Assembly (NCBI RefSeq): GCF_001642475.1
Contig: NW_019174005.1
Coordinates: forward strand, 62,001-126,000
DNA from: Fonsecaea monophora
Taxonomy: Eukaryota > Ascomycota > Eurotiomycetes > Chaetothyriales > Herpotrichiellaceae
Length of the DNA stretch: 64,000 nt
Direction of reading: 5' to 3'
Positions 45,332-57,346 of the stretch are shown here, piece by piece. Within the stretch, counting starts at the first letter, position 1; each line of letters begins with the position of its first letter. The translations under genes and the position numbers were made by a program. The notes beneath the pieces were generated by a model. The model searched no databases, was not told the DNA's origin, and saw only the letters and a list, made by a program, of their open reading frames with translations.

Positions 45332-47341
45332 ATGAGCAAACAGGCTGAGATTGGCACCATGGGCGAGGTGGTCGCCGAGACCGCCAGTGATGATGTTGTT
45401 CTGGGTGAGAAGGCGGGAACATCGAGGGATGTGGAGGATATGAAGCGTATGGGCAAAGAACAATTGTTCAAGGTAATTAGCCACCTCGTTGAGTGTTCCG
45501 TGGGCAATAGAAACATGTGTTGACCATAATATCTCTTACAGCGCAACTTTGGTTTTTTGTCCATCTTCGGCTTCGCCATGATTCTGATGCAAACCTGGCA
45601 AGCGCTGCTCGGGTCAGTCTACAACCATGTCGCATATATTCCCCCTTGGTCGAATGTCAAGCTGACTGCGACTCGTACAGAACTATTGCCTTTGGTCTTG
45701 GTAATGGTGGAACAGCGGGTCTGATATATTTGTACATCGTCGTCGTGGTTTTCTTTACCCTGGTCAACATCTCAATGGCTGAGATGGCTTCCATGGCTCC
45801 GACAGCAGGTATATTGAAACCACTGGGAGCGTCCCCTCTGCCTTTGCTGACTTGGCGAAAATAGGTGGCCAATACCATTGGATCTCTGAATTTGCGCCCC
45901 GGAGTCAACAAAAGCTCCTCTCGTTTATCGTTGGCTGGCTCTGTACTCTCGGCTGGCAGAGTGGTGTGTCGATTGGTTGCTTTTTGGCAGCCACCGAGAT
46001 CCAAGGCCTGATTGTCCTCAACAACGACTCGTATGTCTATGAGCGATGGCACGGCACTCTCCTCACCATTGCCATTGTGCTCTTTGTCGCCTTTTTCAAC
46101 ACCTTCCTCGCCAAGCATCTGCCTCTGGTCGAGGGTATGGTTCTCTGTTTGCATATTGGCGGTTTCATCTGTATCCTTGTTCCCCTGTGGGTTTTGGGCC
46201 CTCGTGGAAACTCGCATGAGATCTGGACAGTCTTTGAAGACGGTGGCAATTGGGGTTCAAGTATGATTCAGTCTCCTGATGTGCGCCATTGGCCGTAACT
46301 GATTGTCTTTTAGCCGGTCTCGCAACCCTGGTCGGCATCATCACGCCTGCCACCGCTTTCCTTGGTGCCGACGCTGCCGTGCACATGGCCGAGGAGCTGA
46401 GGAACGCTTCCAAGACCCTGCCGAGGGTCATGCTCTGGACTTCGATCGTCAACGGCAGCCTGGGTTTCATTATGCTCATGTAAGTGTCTTTCTGCCCTCT
46501 AAACTGGAATGGCTTGTGCTGATAGATGTCATAGTACTTTTTGCTGTAAGATTATTCCAATCACCTGGGCCAAACTTATGGTCTGGCACTCCAGGAGAGT
46601 TTTGTGGCTAACATTTATTCAGACACCCTAGGCGATCTGGAGAGTGTCCTCTCGACTCCAACCGGCTTCCCTTTTATTCAAGTCTTTTACAATGCGACTG
46701 GCTCCAAGGGTGGTGCCACGGCCATGTCATGCATCCTCGTTCTCTCGGCAGTGGCCAACGGCATGACCAACATGGCCACGGCGTCTCGTCAACTGTTCGC
46801 ATTTGCTCGTGACAAGGGTCTTCCCTTCCACACCTGGTTTGCCAGGGTCGATAGCCGGTTCGAAGTGCCAATCAACTGTGAGTGGATGATTGCCAAATGT
46901 TGTTTATTGAATATTTCAATAGCTAAGACCATTGCAGCTGTCCTTTTCACTGTCACCTTCTCCGTCCTCTTCTCTCTCATCAACATCGGCTCAACCGTCG
47001 CCTTCAACCAGATTCTGTCTCTGGGTGTCGCATCCTTGTTGTCATCCTACTTCATCTCCATTGCCTGTGTTGCCTGGCGCCGAGTCGCCAATCAACCGCT
47101 GCTCGACCGAGTTTTCGACCTCGGCCGATTCGGAATTCCCGTCAACTTTGCCGCTCTTGCCTTCCTCATTCTGACTTTGGTCATGAGTTTCTTCCCGGGA
47201 GGAGCCAACCCGACGCCACAAACAATGAATTGGTCTTCGCTGGCGTACGGAGCTGTGCTGATCATCGGAGGTATCTACTACATCTTCTGGGCCCGACACC
47301 ACTATGTCGGACCTGTGGAATATGTCCGCAAGAGCGCTTGA
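45332..47341 (+). CDS. APC-family amino-acid/GABA-type permease, copy B
   Basis: This is a second APC-superfamily permease of the GABA/choline type, 523 residues, about 12 spans. Eight exons are needed: 45332-45472, 45542-45612, 45681-45808, 45865-46260, 46314-46479, 46535-46545, 46623-46877 and 46938-47341. The sixth exon is only 11 nt, encoding the TFC part of ITFCYTLGDLES; without it the family sequence and frame are lost. Shared features with permease A are RNFGFLSIFGFA, APTAGGQYHWISEFAP, ATASRQLFAFARDKGLP and SLINIGSTVAFNQI. The second exon is 71 nt, as in A. The N-terminal tail is acidic and holds no span. The substrate is unknown. Confidence 0.93.
46535..46545 (+). other. 11-nt microexon of permease B
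   Basis: The exon TACTTTTTGCT is flanked by an ATAG acceptor and a GTAAGA donor. It restores the phase between the ...LGFIMLI exon and YTLGDLES. Confidence 0.8.
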
Positions 47342-47711
47342 GATTGATATTAGAAAAAGGTGGCTTTCTTTTTTTTGGATGAGTGGCAATGTTCCAGTGG
47401 CTTTGACCTGTATAGTTGACTTGTTCTCACGCCAAAAAAAAGAGAAGAAGAAAAAGAATGCTCATGTCCTCCACAGTTATGGTTACAACCCTCTCTTTTT
47501 TGACTGGTAATTTGGAGTCGGGCGGCGGTTCACGGGTTTTCCACGATTTTTGGGAGTCGGGAGCCTAGACGATCAACTTTTTACATACGTAGCACACCAG
47601 GTAGTGGTGTACAACAAACAACCAAACAACATCTCACTTTGCATGCAAACGGCTCGCGGAGGCTACAGCATCGCGACGAGGTCAGGGTTATGTATTGAGT
47701 ACCTACATAGG

Positions 47712-47720
47712 TACCGAGTA
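47712..47720 (+). promoter_or_regulatory. TACCGAGTA element
   Basis: This nine-base copy of the recurring motif lies about 370 bp beyond the permease B stop codon. Confidence 0.3.
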
Positions 47721-49524
47721 ATGTGTGAGAGAGGAGTATAGTGCAGTGCAGAGCGCATGCACAATCAACCTCTCAACCTCTTGAATCAGTTATCAACACT
47801 AATCATTTCGTTGTTTCACCGTGCCGTTCTTTCTGGGAGGAGAGGGTTCTTTTCCCTACTTCCTACAGTGCCATTTATTATTGTCTTGGACCCTGGTGGA
47901 TTTTGGTAGAGAGTATGGTCCCATTCACGCTAGCCTTGAACTGGGGATCTGGGGTTTTGGCTCATGAGGGAAGTCTGTCACGTACATCATCCAGGTACAT
48001 TATGTCAACCTACAGTACCTAAACAGGTACATACATATATACCAGGTAACTGAGACGCGAGATACACACCTTATCTATCTCTCCGAGAGTACTTCAAGTA
48101 CCTACGACGTTGGTCGACATGACGTCCAGTCCCCCTCTGGACAAGGTAGGCACACCCACACACTCTTGTTTCTGTCGTTCTCGTTACTTGTTTCTCCTTC
48201 TCTCGTTCTCTCGCTTTCTACCTAACGTGGTAGATATACATGTATCAAGGACATAGAATAAGAAAACAACGAACCCTCCCCAGAGCTGTTGTGTGGCTGC
48301 TCTGCACTCTGAGTGGTTGGTATCTAGCATGTGGGTATTTCATTTGCGGTATTTGGTATGTGGTGCGTCGTCTGTGGTCTGTGGCTGGTCAACCAGTTGG
48401 TAGATGAACGGGTGGGTGAGTGGACTGATAAAACTGGGCGAATGTAAATGGGAAACCTATGTCAGGCAGCCCGAAGTGATAGTGAGTGAATGGATGAATG
48501 AGTCAGAGAGTCAAAGAAATGAATGATGACGGAGGAAGGAGGGAGGGGGGAAAGGGAGGCTAGGAGCTAGGGGCCGGGAGACTGTGTGATTCCGATCGGG
48601 ATTGTGCATTAGTTTGGTTCCCTCCTCTATACCTCATAGTCACATCACGCAGGGACCATGGTGGCGTGGGGATGGAGGTCACATGGGAGAAGGTCTCATA
48701 TTGGATGGATGGATGGATAGATTACACTACAAGAACTGCGCATACATACATACATGCCTCGCAGGTTGCTGATCGAGGACTATGGGAAAGGTACGAGGTA
48801 TTCGTTTGTACGTTCTCTTACTATTTGGGTGGGTAGGTATGTTAGTGGGAACATGATGGGCTCCCATCCAAAGTATCCCATGTCCATCTCAAGTTCCTAC
48901 CACCCGAGAGGAGCCAGCACGGCCAGCTGCCAGCCAACAGCCTGTGCCTGATGAAAACCTCCCAAGCCCCGTGCTTGAGGTGGCACTGCTGAACTCGGCT
49001 ATCGGTCTGATCCCAGCCTTGAAAACCAAGGAGCATCTCCTGCAGGAGACCAGCAGCATCTCATCCGCCACTCGGGACGAAGCCGTAGACCGGGAGTTCC
49101 GTCATCACATTCTCACATGCTTCTCCTCGTACTTGTGGTATTGGCCTTGTAGACCAAGGACGTCAGTACACCCTTTTACCTAGTCGGACACTAGGGCAGA
49201 AAATGTGGACAATCTAGTGGAGGGTTGGCATGTCTGCCATGTCTCAGGTCACCAATCTAGGAACATATCGTGGGCCATGGTGATCAAGGTCACAGAAAAT
49301 TCCCCCCGCCTCCTTCGGTATCCCGTCTAGAGGTGGCGTTCGGGTTGGAAACCAAGGGGTTGGTGGTGGTCACAAGACGAAAACCGTGGTCGATTGCAGG
49401 CAACAGAGATTGTCAATCAATGTCATGACCTGCGTTTTGGGGTCGAGATCGAGTTAGCGCTATCACAGTGCTTTCCAGCACAGAAGCGGGAGTGACAAGG
49501 ACTCTCACGATTGATCACATCTCG

Positions 49525-49533
49525 TACCGAGTA
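49525..49533 (+). promoter_or_regulatory. TACCGAGTA element
   Basis: This nine-base copy is about 1.4 kb upstream of the NACHT gene. A variant (TACCGAGTG) follows at 49654. Confidence 0.3.
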
Positions 49534-50951
49534 TTCTAGGAGATGTTGGACAAATAGATCATGGCTCCAATCCTCCATGCCCCTCCGACACCATGCACGA
49601 GTCGACGGGGAAGCCGGGAAGGCGTGTGTTTCTGACTCTTGGGCACCGTGGGGTACCGAGTGCGACATAATCTACACCGATTCGCTTCTTGTTTGCCTTG
49701 TGAGCCTGATATCCGCACTAGACGATGCATCTCCTCGTATTGTTTCACTTCGGATGCATAACACAACAATCACAAGCTGAGGATGTGGAAAACGAGGGCG
49801 TTTTGTCAGGACATGTTCGAAGCGCGAGGGCGCAAGGACTTCGGAGGGAGGAGCATACACTCGGTGGTGTTCGGATCGGTCGCTGGTTGGGTGGTGAGAA
49901 GCTGATGTCTCAAGGCAAGGATGGTGTTGATGGGGCACGTGGGGCTCGCTAAGACTTTCTCAAAGACTTTAGCTTCCCTTGGCCTTCTTTGTCCTTTTCC
50001 CCATCCTCTTTCTTTTCTCAACGCCCAAAATGTATGGAGTAAGAGTACGAGGTCCACGGCTGCACTCCCATCAACGGACAAGGCTTGATCCATGTTCCTG
50101 TCGATCCAACCGAACCTGACAGAAGTCGGAAATCCACCTCAAATTGACAGCTCAACCTTCCAATCTCATGCAACAACCCGGCGGCGCAGGGGAGCGCAGG
50201 GGTGGTTTTCCAGATCAAGTGCAAAGGCTCAGCCGAGATGCAGGAAAATACGAAGTTGATCGGTCGCACACCCATCACCTCGCAGGAGAAGCAATGTCTG
50301 CCCTAGTCTTCTACGTCACAACCCGTCGCTGTTTGCTGTCCGGAATGCAGCCTGATAGCGGCACTGAAGTGACAACCCTGTTGACGGCTGCCACCAACTC
50401 ACCTTGATTGGATTCCTTTGTCTTCTTCATGCGCTTGTCAAGCCACTTGTGCTGGTCCAGCTCTTGTGGGAGCGGTGAGCCGCCCGCGGACCCAGGGTTG
50501 CCTCTAGAAATCTCCCCTCCGCCATCATTCACGACGATCGACTAGGCCTGCGATGCTTTCTCAGTTCTCGGATTTCCAGTGATTGGGTTCTCATGCCCTT
50601 ACCCTGGGCAAATGCACAATGCCTACCCTCTTCCGCACGCTCAGAATGGAGAATATCAACCCCTGGGAAAGCATCTGTGGGCACAATACGGGGTTGATCG
50701 AAGGTGTACCCTAGCCACAAGCGCAGTTACGGGGGGGTCTCTTCCCCCGCCTTTGCCTCGTTGTCCATCAGCTTGATATTTGACAAGAGATCTATATTTC
50801 TCGTTCACCCCCTTCCTTCTCTCCTTCTACCCCTCCTCCTAGAAACTAGAACCCATCTGCTGGTGGACTTCGAAGAGTACCTTCCCTCTATGATGCAGCG
50901 TCAATAGATGGGACCCAGCGACCCAAGGACGAGCCAGTCACTGTTGAGCTC

Positions 50952-53900
50952 ATGGCCTACCTCGTTACTGCGCCCGACACCTTGGCGCAAGACTTTGACA
51001 ATGCCGGAAATGAGTTCCTCGCCTCCCTCTCCCAGGGCCACAGCGACGCCTTTCAGGGCATTGACACTCCCGAAGACCTGCGCAAGAGCACGGCGGAACT
51101 CATGACGACCTTTCAGGTCAAGAAAAAACTGGCAACAAAGACACAGCATATAGTTGCGGATCTGATCGAGGCTCTTGTATCCTATTTCGAGGTGCTCAAC
51201 CTCATCATCACACAGGATGTCACAACATATGCTGCCACGGTCTGGGGATCCATTTTCCTGATACTCAAGGTTAGATCTGTCTATCCCCAACGTGTGTGGC
51301 CAAAGCATTGAACCTTGAAAGGTGGCAAGCCCATTCCCCGCTCTGTTCGACCGACTGGCGGTGCTGTTGGCCGACGTGTCGGCATGCATTCCTCAATATC
51401 GAAAGCTTCTAGAACTCATCGGTTCCGACATGTCTTTGCGCGGGCTTTTTTTCCCCAATGATAAGCTGAATTGGTCGCTGCGCGCCCTATATCGCCATAT
51501 CTTCGGGCTCTTTGGCGATATAGCCAGAGTGTTTGCCCCAAACGACCAACGTATGTTGTGCCTCTCCCAGCGAACTCGGCAAGTGATCAATAACCCGATA
51601 TAGGGCACCCGATCATGTTTTGTCACTCTTTCGAATCTCGATTTCGATCTTTTCTGGAGAATTTGGCCTGCCACGCTGAAGTTCTTGACTCAGAAATGCT
51701 GTGCCTGCCACAGGAGGATGTGGAAGCTTTGCGTGCCATTCACGAAGGAGCCCCAACCCGAACAAAGCCATCTCTTGAAAGCGTGCCTGGGCATCACGAT
51801 AACCCGGACCAAGTGAACCATGGCTTGGGACCAACAGGGACAGGCAAGTTTGCTTCATTCTAAGAGGCATGCTGACGCTGACTCGGTCCCTTTAGATGAA
51901 CTGATCCGTCGCATCGAAAGATGGCTGAGTGCTCCGTCCTATGTCGATGCTCTTAACAGAGCCAGCTCTCTTCGACAAAGCGGCACGGCGGACTGGCTGT
52001 TTGAACACCAGGCATACAAGTCTTGGTCGGAGTCCTCCCGCGAGGAAGATGGACTGTACGAGTTGACTGGCCCGGTGCTCTGGATCAGAGGTCAGCAGTG
52101 CCTATGTCCATTGCCAGAACTCACCACTGATATCGTGCTCGAACAAAGGGGATCCAGGAACTGGCAAGACCGTCCTTGCCGCTGCCACAATCGTCAACTT
52201 CAAAACGTCAGTGTCAACGAATCATCACTCGAACCTTGTCTCCTACTACTTCTTTGATCAAGGATATCCGTCGCATAACACCATTCGTTCCGCGTACGCG
52301 TCAACGCTGTCCCAAGCGCTTACAAAGTGGACACAGTTTCCCAGCATCCTTGATTTGTTCAGCTTTGCCATGACTCGACGGACTCAAGGACAAGATCACG
52401 CAACAGTTGGAGACATGGCTGACATCATCAAGCTCTTGAGACCACTCTTCACCAAGTGGTATATGATCATAGACGCTGTGGATGAGTGCGAATCCCCTGA
52501 AGCCTTCCTGAAATATATTTTTGACCTAGATTCGAGACATGGGGCCCGGGTTCTGCTGTTCGGCAGACCGAACGTTAGCTTCCTGGGCCGGAATGTACCT
52601 GAGAGCGACCGGATCACCGTCACCAGTAAGCTTGTCAACCCAGATCTACGTCGCTTCTTCTCGGAGCATATTACCGAGATGGTTCGGACTAACCTCTTGG
52701 ACCACGACACGAACTTGGAGGACCTCGTGGGTCACCTTCTCACAGGCGCTGATGGGACCTTCCAATGGGCGCAGCTGATGGTTGCTTACTTGAAGTCAGA
52801 GGCTCTACCAAGACAAACTCGACCGAGTCTGATCAGGAGACTGAGAAGGCCTGAAAGGCTCGAAGATATGTATATGCGTATACTTACTGCGATTGCGTCG
52901 AGGCCACGAGTCGAGCAGTTCTTCGCGAGGCGCATGTTCATGTGGATTCTCTTCGGCAAAGGTGTCGGCCGTCTCGATCAACTTGAGGACCTGCTTCAAA
53001 CGCTGAGGGAGCAGACGGCCTCAAGCCTCTCTGTAGAGGAGCAAAGAGTCTCTGCGTCCATGCTCGACAATTTCGAGCCCTGCATAGTGAGGGTATGTTC
53101 GGGCTTGGTCGAGGTGCGATGGTCGCATGCACTTCACAGCAAGATTTGTCGGTTCGCGCATTCCTCCGTCTATGAATTCTTTCAACGGAAGTGTTCTCAG
53201 ACGAGCGCTGATGCTGATGGAATGGGAGTCACTGGGTACCTCCATCCTTCCACCTTCGAGGCAGAATCAGAGCTGTTGATTGAATGCTTTCGTTATCACC
53301 AGGCCTGGCAACACCAAGAGTCGCTTTCCGCATACGCTGTGGCGGCAGCGTCGAGCACATATTTGGACGATACGCGACCATTTCTGAGGTACGCCACACT
53401 GGACTGGCGAGCACACCTGGTTCAACCACCAGATGCTGCCGGAACGACACTTGCCGCCCTTTTGCAAGGGTTGGGGGGATTTCTCGCGGACAGCTCCAGA
53501 ATGGTGTCCTGGGTCGAAGCCCTTTACACGTACCGGGCAGATATCAGGAAAATCAACGATGGACTAGGTAGATGGGCGTCCAAAGCGTCTACATCGTACT
53601 CTGGCCCATATTCCGAGACCGTCAAGCAGACTGCGCAACAGGTGCTTGCTCTAGTCAAGGATCTTGGTCACCTGGACAAGGTGTGGAGGGCGAAGCTATC
53701 AAGAAATCCTGCTCTCTTTCGGAGTAACATCTCCGCCTTTAGCAAGAGTGCATTTTTCGCACCGCTTCGGCCTGTGGCGCCCGCGACCGTCGTGCAAGTG
53801 GCGCCTACGACGGATCAGGAGAGGATATCAAGCCTGAGCTCGGCTCCTCTGTGCCAAATATCCCGCGAGAAACCCGGCGGGGGGTCCACTGCCGCTCTGA

Positions 53901-56098
53901 AGATTTGGTGTCCGGCGGTCTCCAGCAGTACCAAGGCACAGAGCTCCTCGCCCACTGACGGAGTGACCAATGCAATATATCGTGGATGGATTGCTCAATT
54001 TGAGATTTGGGCCACAGCAGCCACCGAGCCTGTCCTCATACAGCGGTGGGATTTCCCTCTGGACGAACAGGAGGTTTCATGTCATATGGCACCTATTCTG
54101 GGCGCGACCATTCCGTGCGGCGGATCTGTCAATGCACCATCCAACGAAGCCGGTGCCATCACAGCGTTTCCCATGAGCATCGGTGAACAGTTCGACTTGA
54201 TTACAGTGCTTTATACGGTATACGTGCTCGACCGACAACAAGCACGCCTACCAAATACCGGGGAGCCAAATATCCGTGGCTGGCTGCGCAGTTCCCTCCC
54301 TATTGGCTGTGACGCGAGGTCACTTTCGGTCTATCAACCGGTGGGCAGGGGCGTTGAAGACCGTCGCAAAGTCTTCACGACCACCCGGCCGGCCTCGTCG
54401 CACATGTTCACACATAATGACCTGGTCATCTATCAAGGCGTATCCAACAGCAACTATGATCAAGGACTGGGCCACTACGGCAGTCGGGTTGTGAATGGAA
54501 GCTGCTTCATGGCAATCTTCCAGGCCCGGGCCAACGCTGTTGAAACCAGCATCAAAACGATCGCCATCCTGGACGGCCTTGATTTTGCCAACGTGTTCAA
54601 CAGCTGCAGCTTCCACCCGACTCTGCCGTTGGTGACTCTCATCTGGCACACGAGGACCTTGGTGCGCAGTGCTGCGCTGTGGAGTTTTGCATCCCCGAGC
54701 GTAGTCCGGCGACATGGCGTCAACATTGTCACGCCGGTTGATTTCCAGGATGGCAATAGGATGACTACATGCGAAGTGCTTGTTGACTGCGGCCCAATAG
54801 CCCGAGTGCAGTTTTCAGGATGCGGCAACAGAGTGCTGGTCGACCTCCTGCCCGATCGTTCCCAGGGACTTGTTGATTTACGAGACATTCCTGCGTATCA
54901 CGCGGCGGTGGCCGAGCACGAAAGGTCGCAAGAACACAGGGTTGAACAGCGACCCGCCCATTCTCAGAGTCCTTGGCCTCTACGTCAAGGGCGGTCCCGT
55001 CGCTCTGGGCTGGCGAATGCGAAGCAGCAGGACGGAGTCGCGGGGTCGCGAGACGCCAGCTTTGCCCCTGTTGCACCCAGACTCGATCAGAATATGCAGA
55101 CTATGGGCCTGCCAAACCATAATGTGAGTCCCGGCGGCGATCAAATGGTACCGCGGTCTCAGCCAGCATCCGAGATCATGGAGCCCTGCGCAGTCATTGT
55201 TCAGTCACCCGCAACTAGACGGGACAAAATCGACTTCAGCGCGACTCAGGTTCAAGAGCTGTGTCAGATCTGGCCTGTGAACGTGACATCGTCGTCGTCG
55301 CCGCCGCCTCCTCCCATGGACCTCCCAAACAATATCGGAGCAAGAGCTCTCAGGAGGAACTCGGGCCTCGAATATCAGTGTGACCGAGCGCCGACAGCAC
55401 GCTACACCATGGGAGAGTTAACGACAATCCTAGAGCCAACGGTGGTCACGGAGGGCGTCCAGGCAAGAGAACCTGCCTTCGCGACAATCATGGACTGTGA
55501 CTATTGCCCAGTGGTGACACCATTTCCTTGCACAAGTGAAGCAAATGTTGAGCCATCGTCACTGGTCATGTGGACCGATACACCAGCACCTGCGCCACTT
55601 CTCAGCACAACGAGTACGATGGACTATGGGCACGACCAAGCGCCGCCGATCCCTCACTATGACTGGGTGGGTGCCACAGTCATGGACGAAGGTTGGGGGG
55701 GAGAACGAGTAGCGGAAGGGCACCAGCAGCAGAGTCTTTATTACTACGCCCAGCAGAACGAAAGCCCGAATGGTGATGTTGGCACGGTGGCTGGGCCTTT
55801 GTCTTCTGTCCGAACCCCAGAGCGGAATCACCTGCAAATGGAGTGGCAAATGCCAATGTCCTTGCAATGTCAACAGCAATACCAGCAGGAGTACCAAGAT
55901 CAAAGCCAAACTGCGCCCAGCGAAGATGGAGTCTCACGTCGGAAAAGGCTTGCACCGGTTCAGGATGTGAGCAGGGGACATGGACGGGTGTGGTCTCAGG
56001 GACAGTCTCGGGGGCAGGGCGAGGGGCAGGGACAGAGTTCAGGAGGGCGCGTCGTCGAGGCAGGGGAAGCGACAGCGTTCAAGAGGATTTGTTTTTGA
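50952..56098 (+). CDS. Large NACHT STAND protein with DUF7708-type N-terminus
   Basis: This is a NOD-like STAND ATPase of the fungal type. Five exons (50952-51269, 51322-51550, 51604-51843, 51896-52090 and 52149-56098) give 1643 residues. Residues about 30-220 form a helical N-terminal domain with TVWGSIFLILKVASPFPALF and PNDKLNWSLR, as in the DUF7708 region found in front of fungal NACHT domains. Walker A is GDPGTGKT at 328-335, split by an intron just before it. Walker B is MIIDAVDECE near 433-442. RFAHSSVYEFF near 660 is the usual end of the NACHT helper region. Residues about 840-1250 are unassigned and may be a beta structure; I see no WD, ankyrin or TPR repeats. The end is low-complexity with Gln-rich (QQYQQEYQDQSQ) and Gly-Gln runs. 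The third intron has a GC donor. Confidence 0.87.
51844..51895 (+). other. GC-AG intron in the NACHT gene
   Basis: The donor reads G|GCAAGT, the usual form of a GC donor, and the acceptor is TTTAG. The 52-nt intron restores frame between PTGTD and ELIRRIERW. No GT donor nearby keeps the frame. Confidence 0.75.
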
Positions 56099-56739
56099 GC
56101 AATGGAGTGATGGAGCGGTTGGGCGAGGGGTTGATTCAAGGATTGATGTATCGTTGAGTGAGTGACTGCGTGAGTGGGCGAGTAAGCGAGTGTCGGGACA
56201 CGGTTGACATAAGTCGTGCGGAGGGGAGGGAGGTTGTTAGTATGTGTGTATACATGTGCATATACATACCTAGCAGCTAGATACGAATTTCCTAGTGTAC
56301 AGGTGTTTTTACTCTGAACCGAGTATGTGGAATGTGTTTCGAGAAACCAATTACTTGTACTTTGTGTATGGATTCCCCCTCACTAAAGGAGATACTTGGT
56401 ACCCGGCACAAGTAATTACATATGTAAACTCAGCCTCGCTCAACTCAGCCAGCACAAGGTCACCTCCCTCCCTCAGCTCAGGTCAGCCTTGCCTTGCCTG
56501 CATATCCACTTGCCACTCTACTCGTGATTCCCCCCCCTCCCTTTCCCCCCTTTTCAATTTCCGCCGTTTGTGCCAATAATTTCCGCATGTGGACTTTCGG
56601 GGTGGATTGTTAATTAACAACAACCGCCAAATTAACACCCGTCGTCTCTTCCAGTAGACACCGGTAGTAGGGAGGAGGACTCGTGCTGTACTGACAGACA
56701 GGTCACTATACTATTCTATACTATACTACTACCAAATAG

Positions 56740-56792
56740 CAGTGCAGTGCTGCTCTACTGCTCTACTGCTCTGATGCTCTCTGCTCTACCGC
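56740..56792 (+). repeat. CTGCTCTA-type simple repeat
   Basis: This is a run of imperfect TGCTCTAC units in intergenic DNA next to a TATAC-rich stretch. Confidence 0.6.
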
Positions 56793-57337
56793 TGTCCTAC
56801 ACCGAGTACTCCTATCGCCCGTCTCTCTTCCCTTCACACGCTCTTCCCACACTCACTCACTCACTCAACCATCATCGTCCTCACCGTCCTCATTCATCTC
56901 CGGCCCCCTCTCCCAGGTTTACCTGACAAATCTCCAAAATCTGTCCCTCTGGTCAATCTCCAGTTCCACCAGACTCCAATCTACCCTACGTGCCTACCCA
57001 ATCTACCACGGCAAATCTCAATCTCAAATCTCAAATCTCAAATCCCACACAACACATAGGCAATGCGCAATGCACGCGATCCACCCGTGGAGATGGCTTT
57101 CAGATGGCCTCAGATTGCTTCCGTTGCCCTCTTGATGGCGTGCGTGCCACGTTTTTTAATCTGTCCGGAAACTCTGCTCGTCACGGGCCATCTCCCAAGG
57201 AAATAGTCTGGTCCGCGGCCCCTCCCAAAACATCGAATTTCTACCAGCCTCAGCAATCAATAGTTGAAACAAATCTGCGGAATCTACCAAATCTGCCCGT
57301 TTGTCAAACACAAAAACCCATGTGGATGTATGTGGTG

Positions 57338-57346
57338 TACCGAGTA
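57338..57346 (+). promoter_or_regulatory. TACCGAGTA element
   Basis: This copy lies in the 3' flanking region between the convergent NACHT and homeobox genes, which makes a simple promoter role here unlikely. Confidence 0.3.

Larger units (their letters stand above)
47342..50951. other. 3.6-kb gene-free stretch before the second NACHT gene
   Basis: None of the frames here has family features. It holds GGAT repeats near 48705-48718 and copies of TACCGAGTA at 47712 and 49525, with a one-mismatch copy at 49654. The right end is the promoter of the NACHT gene. Confidence 0.5.
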
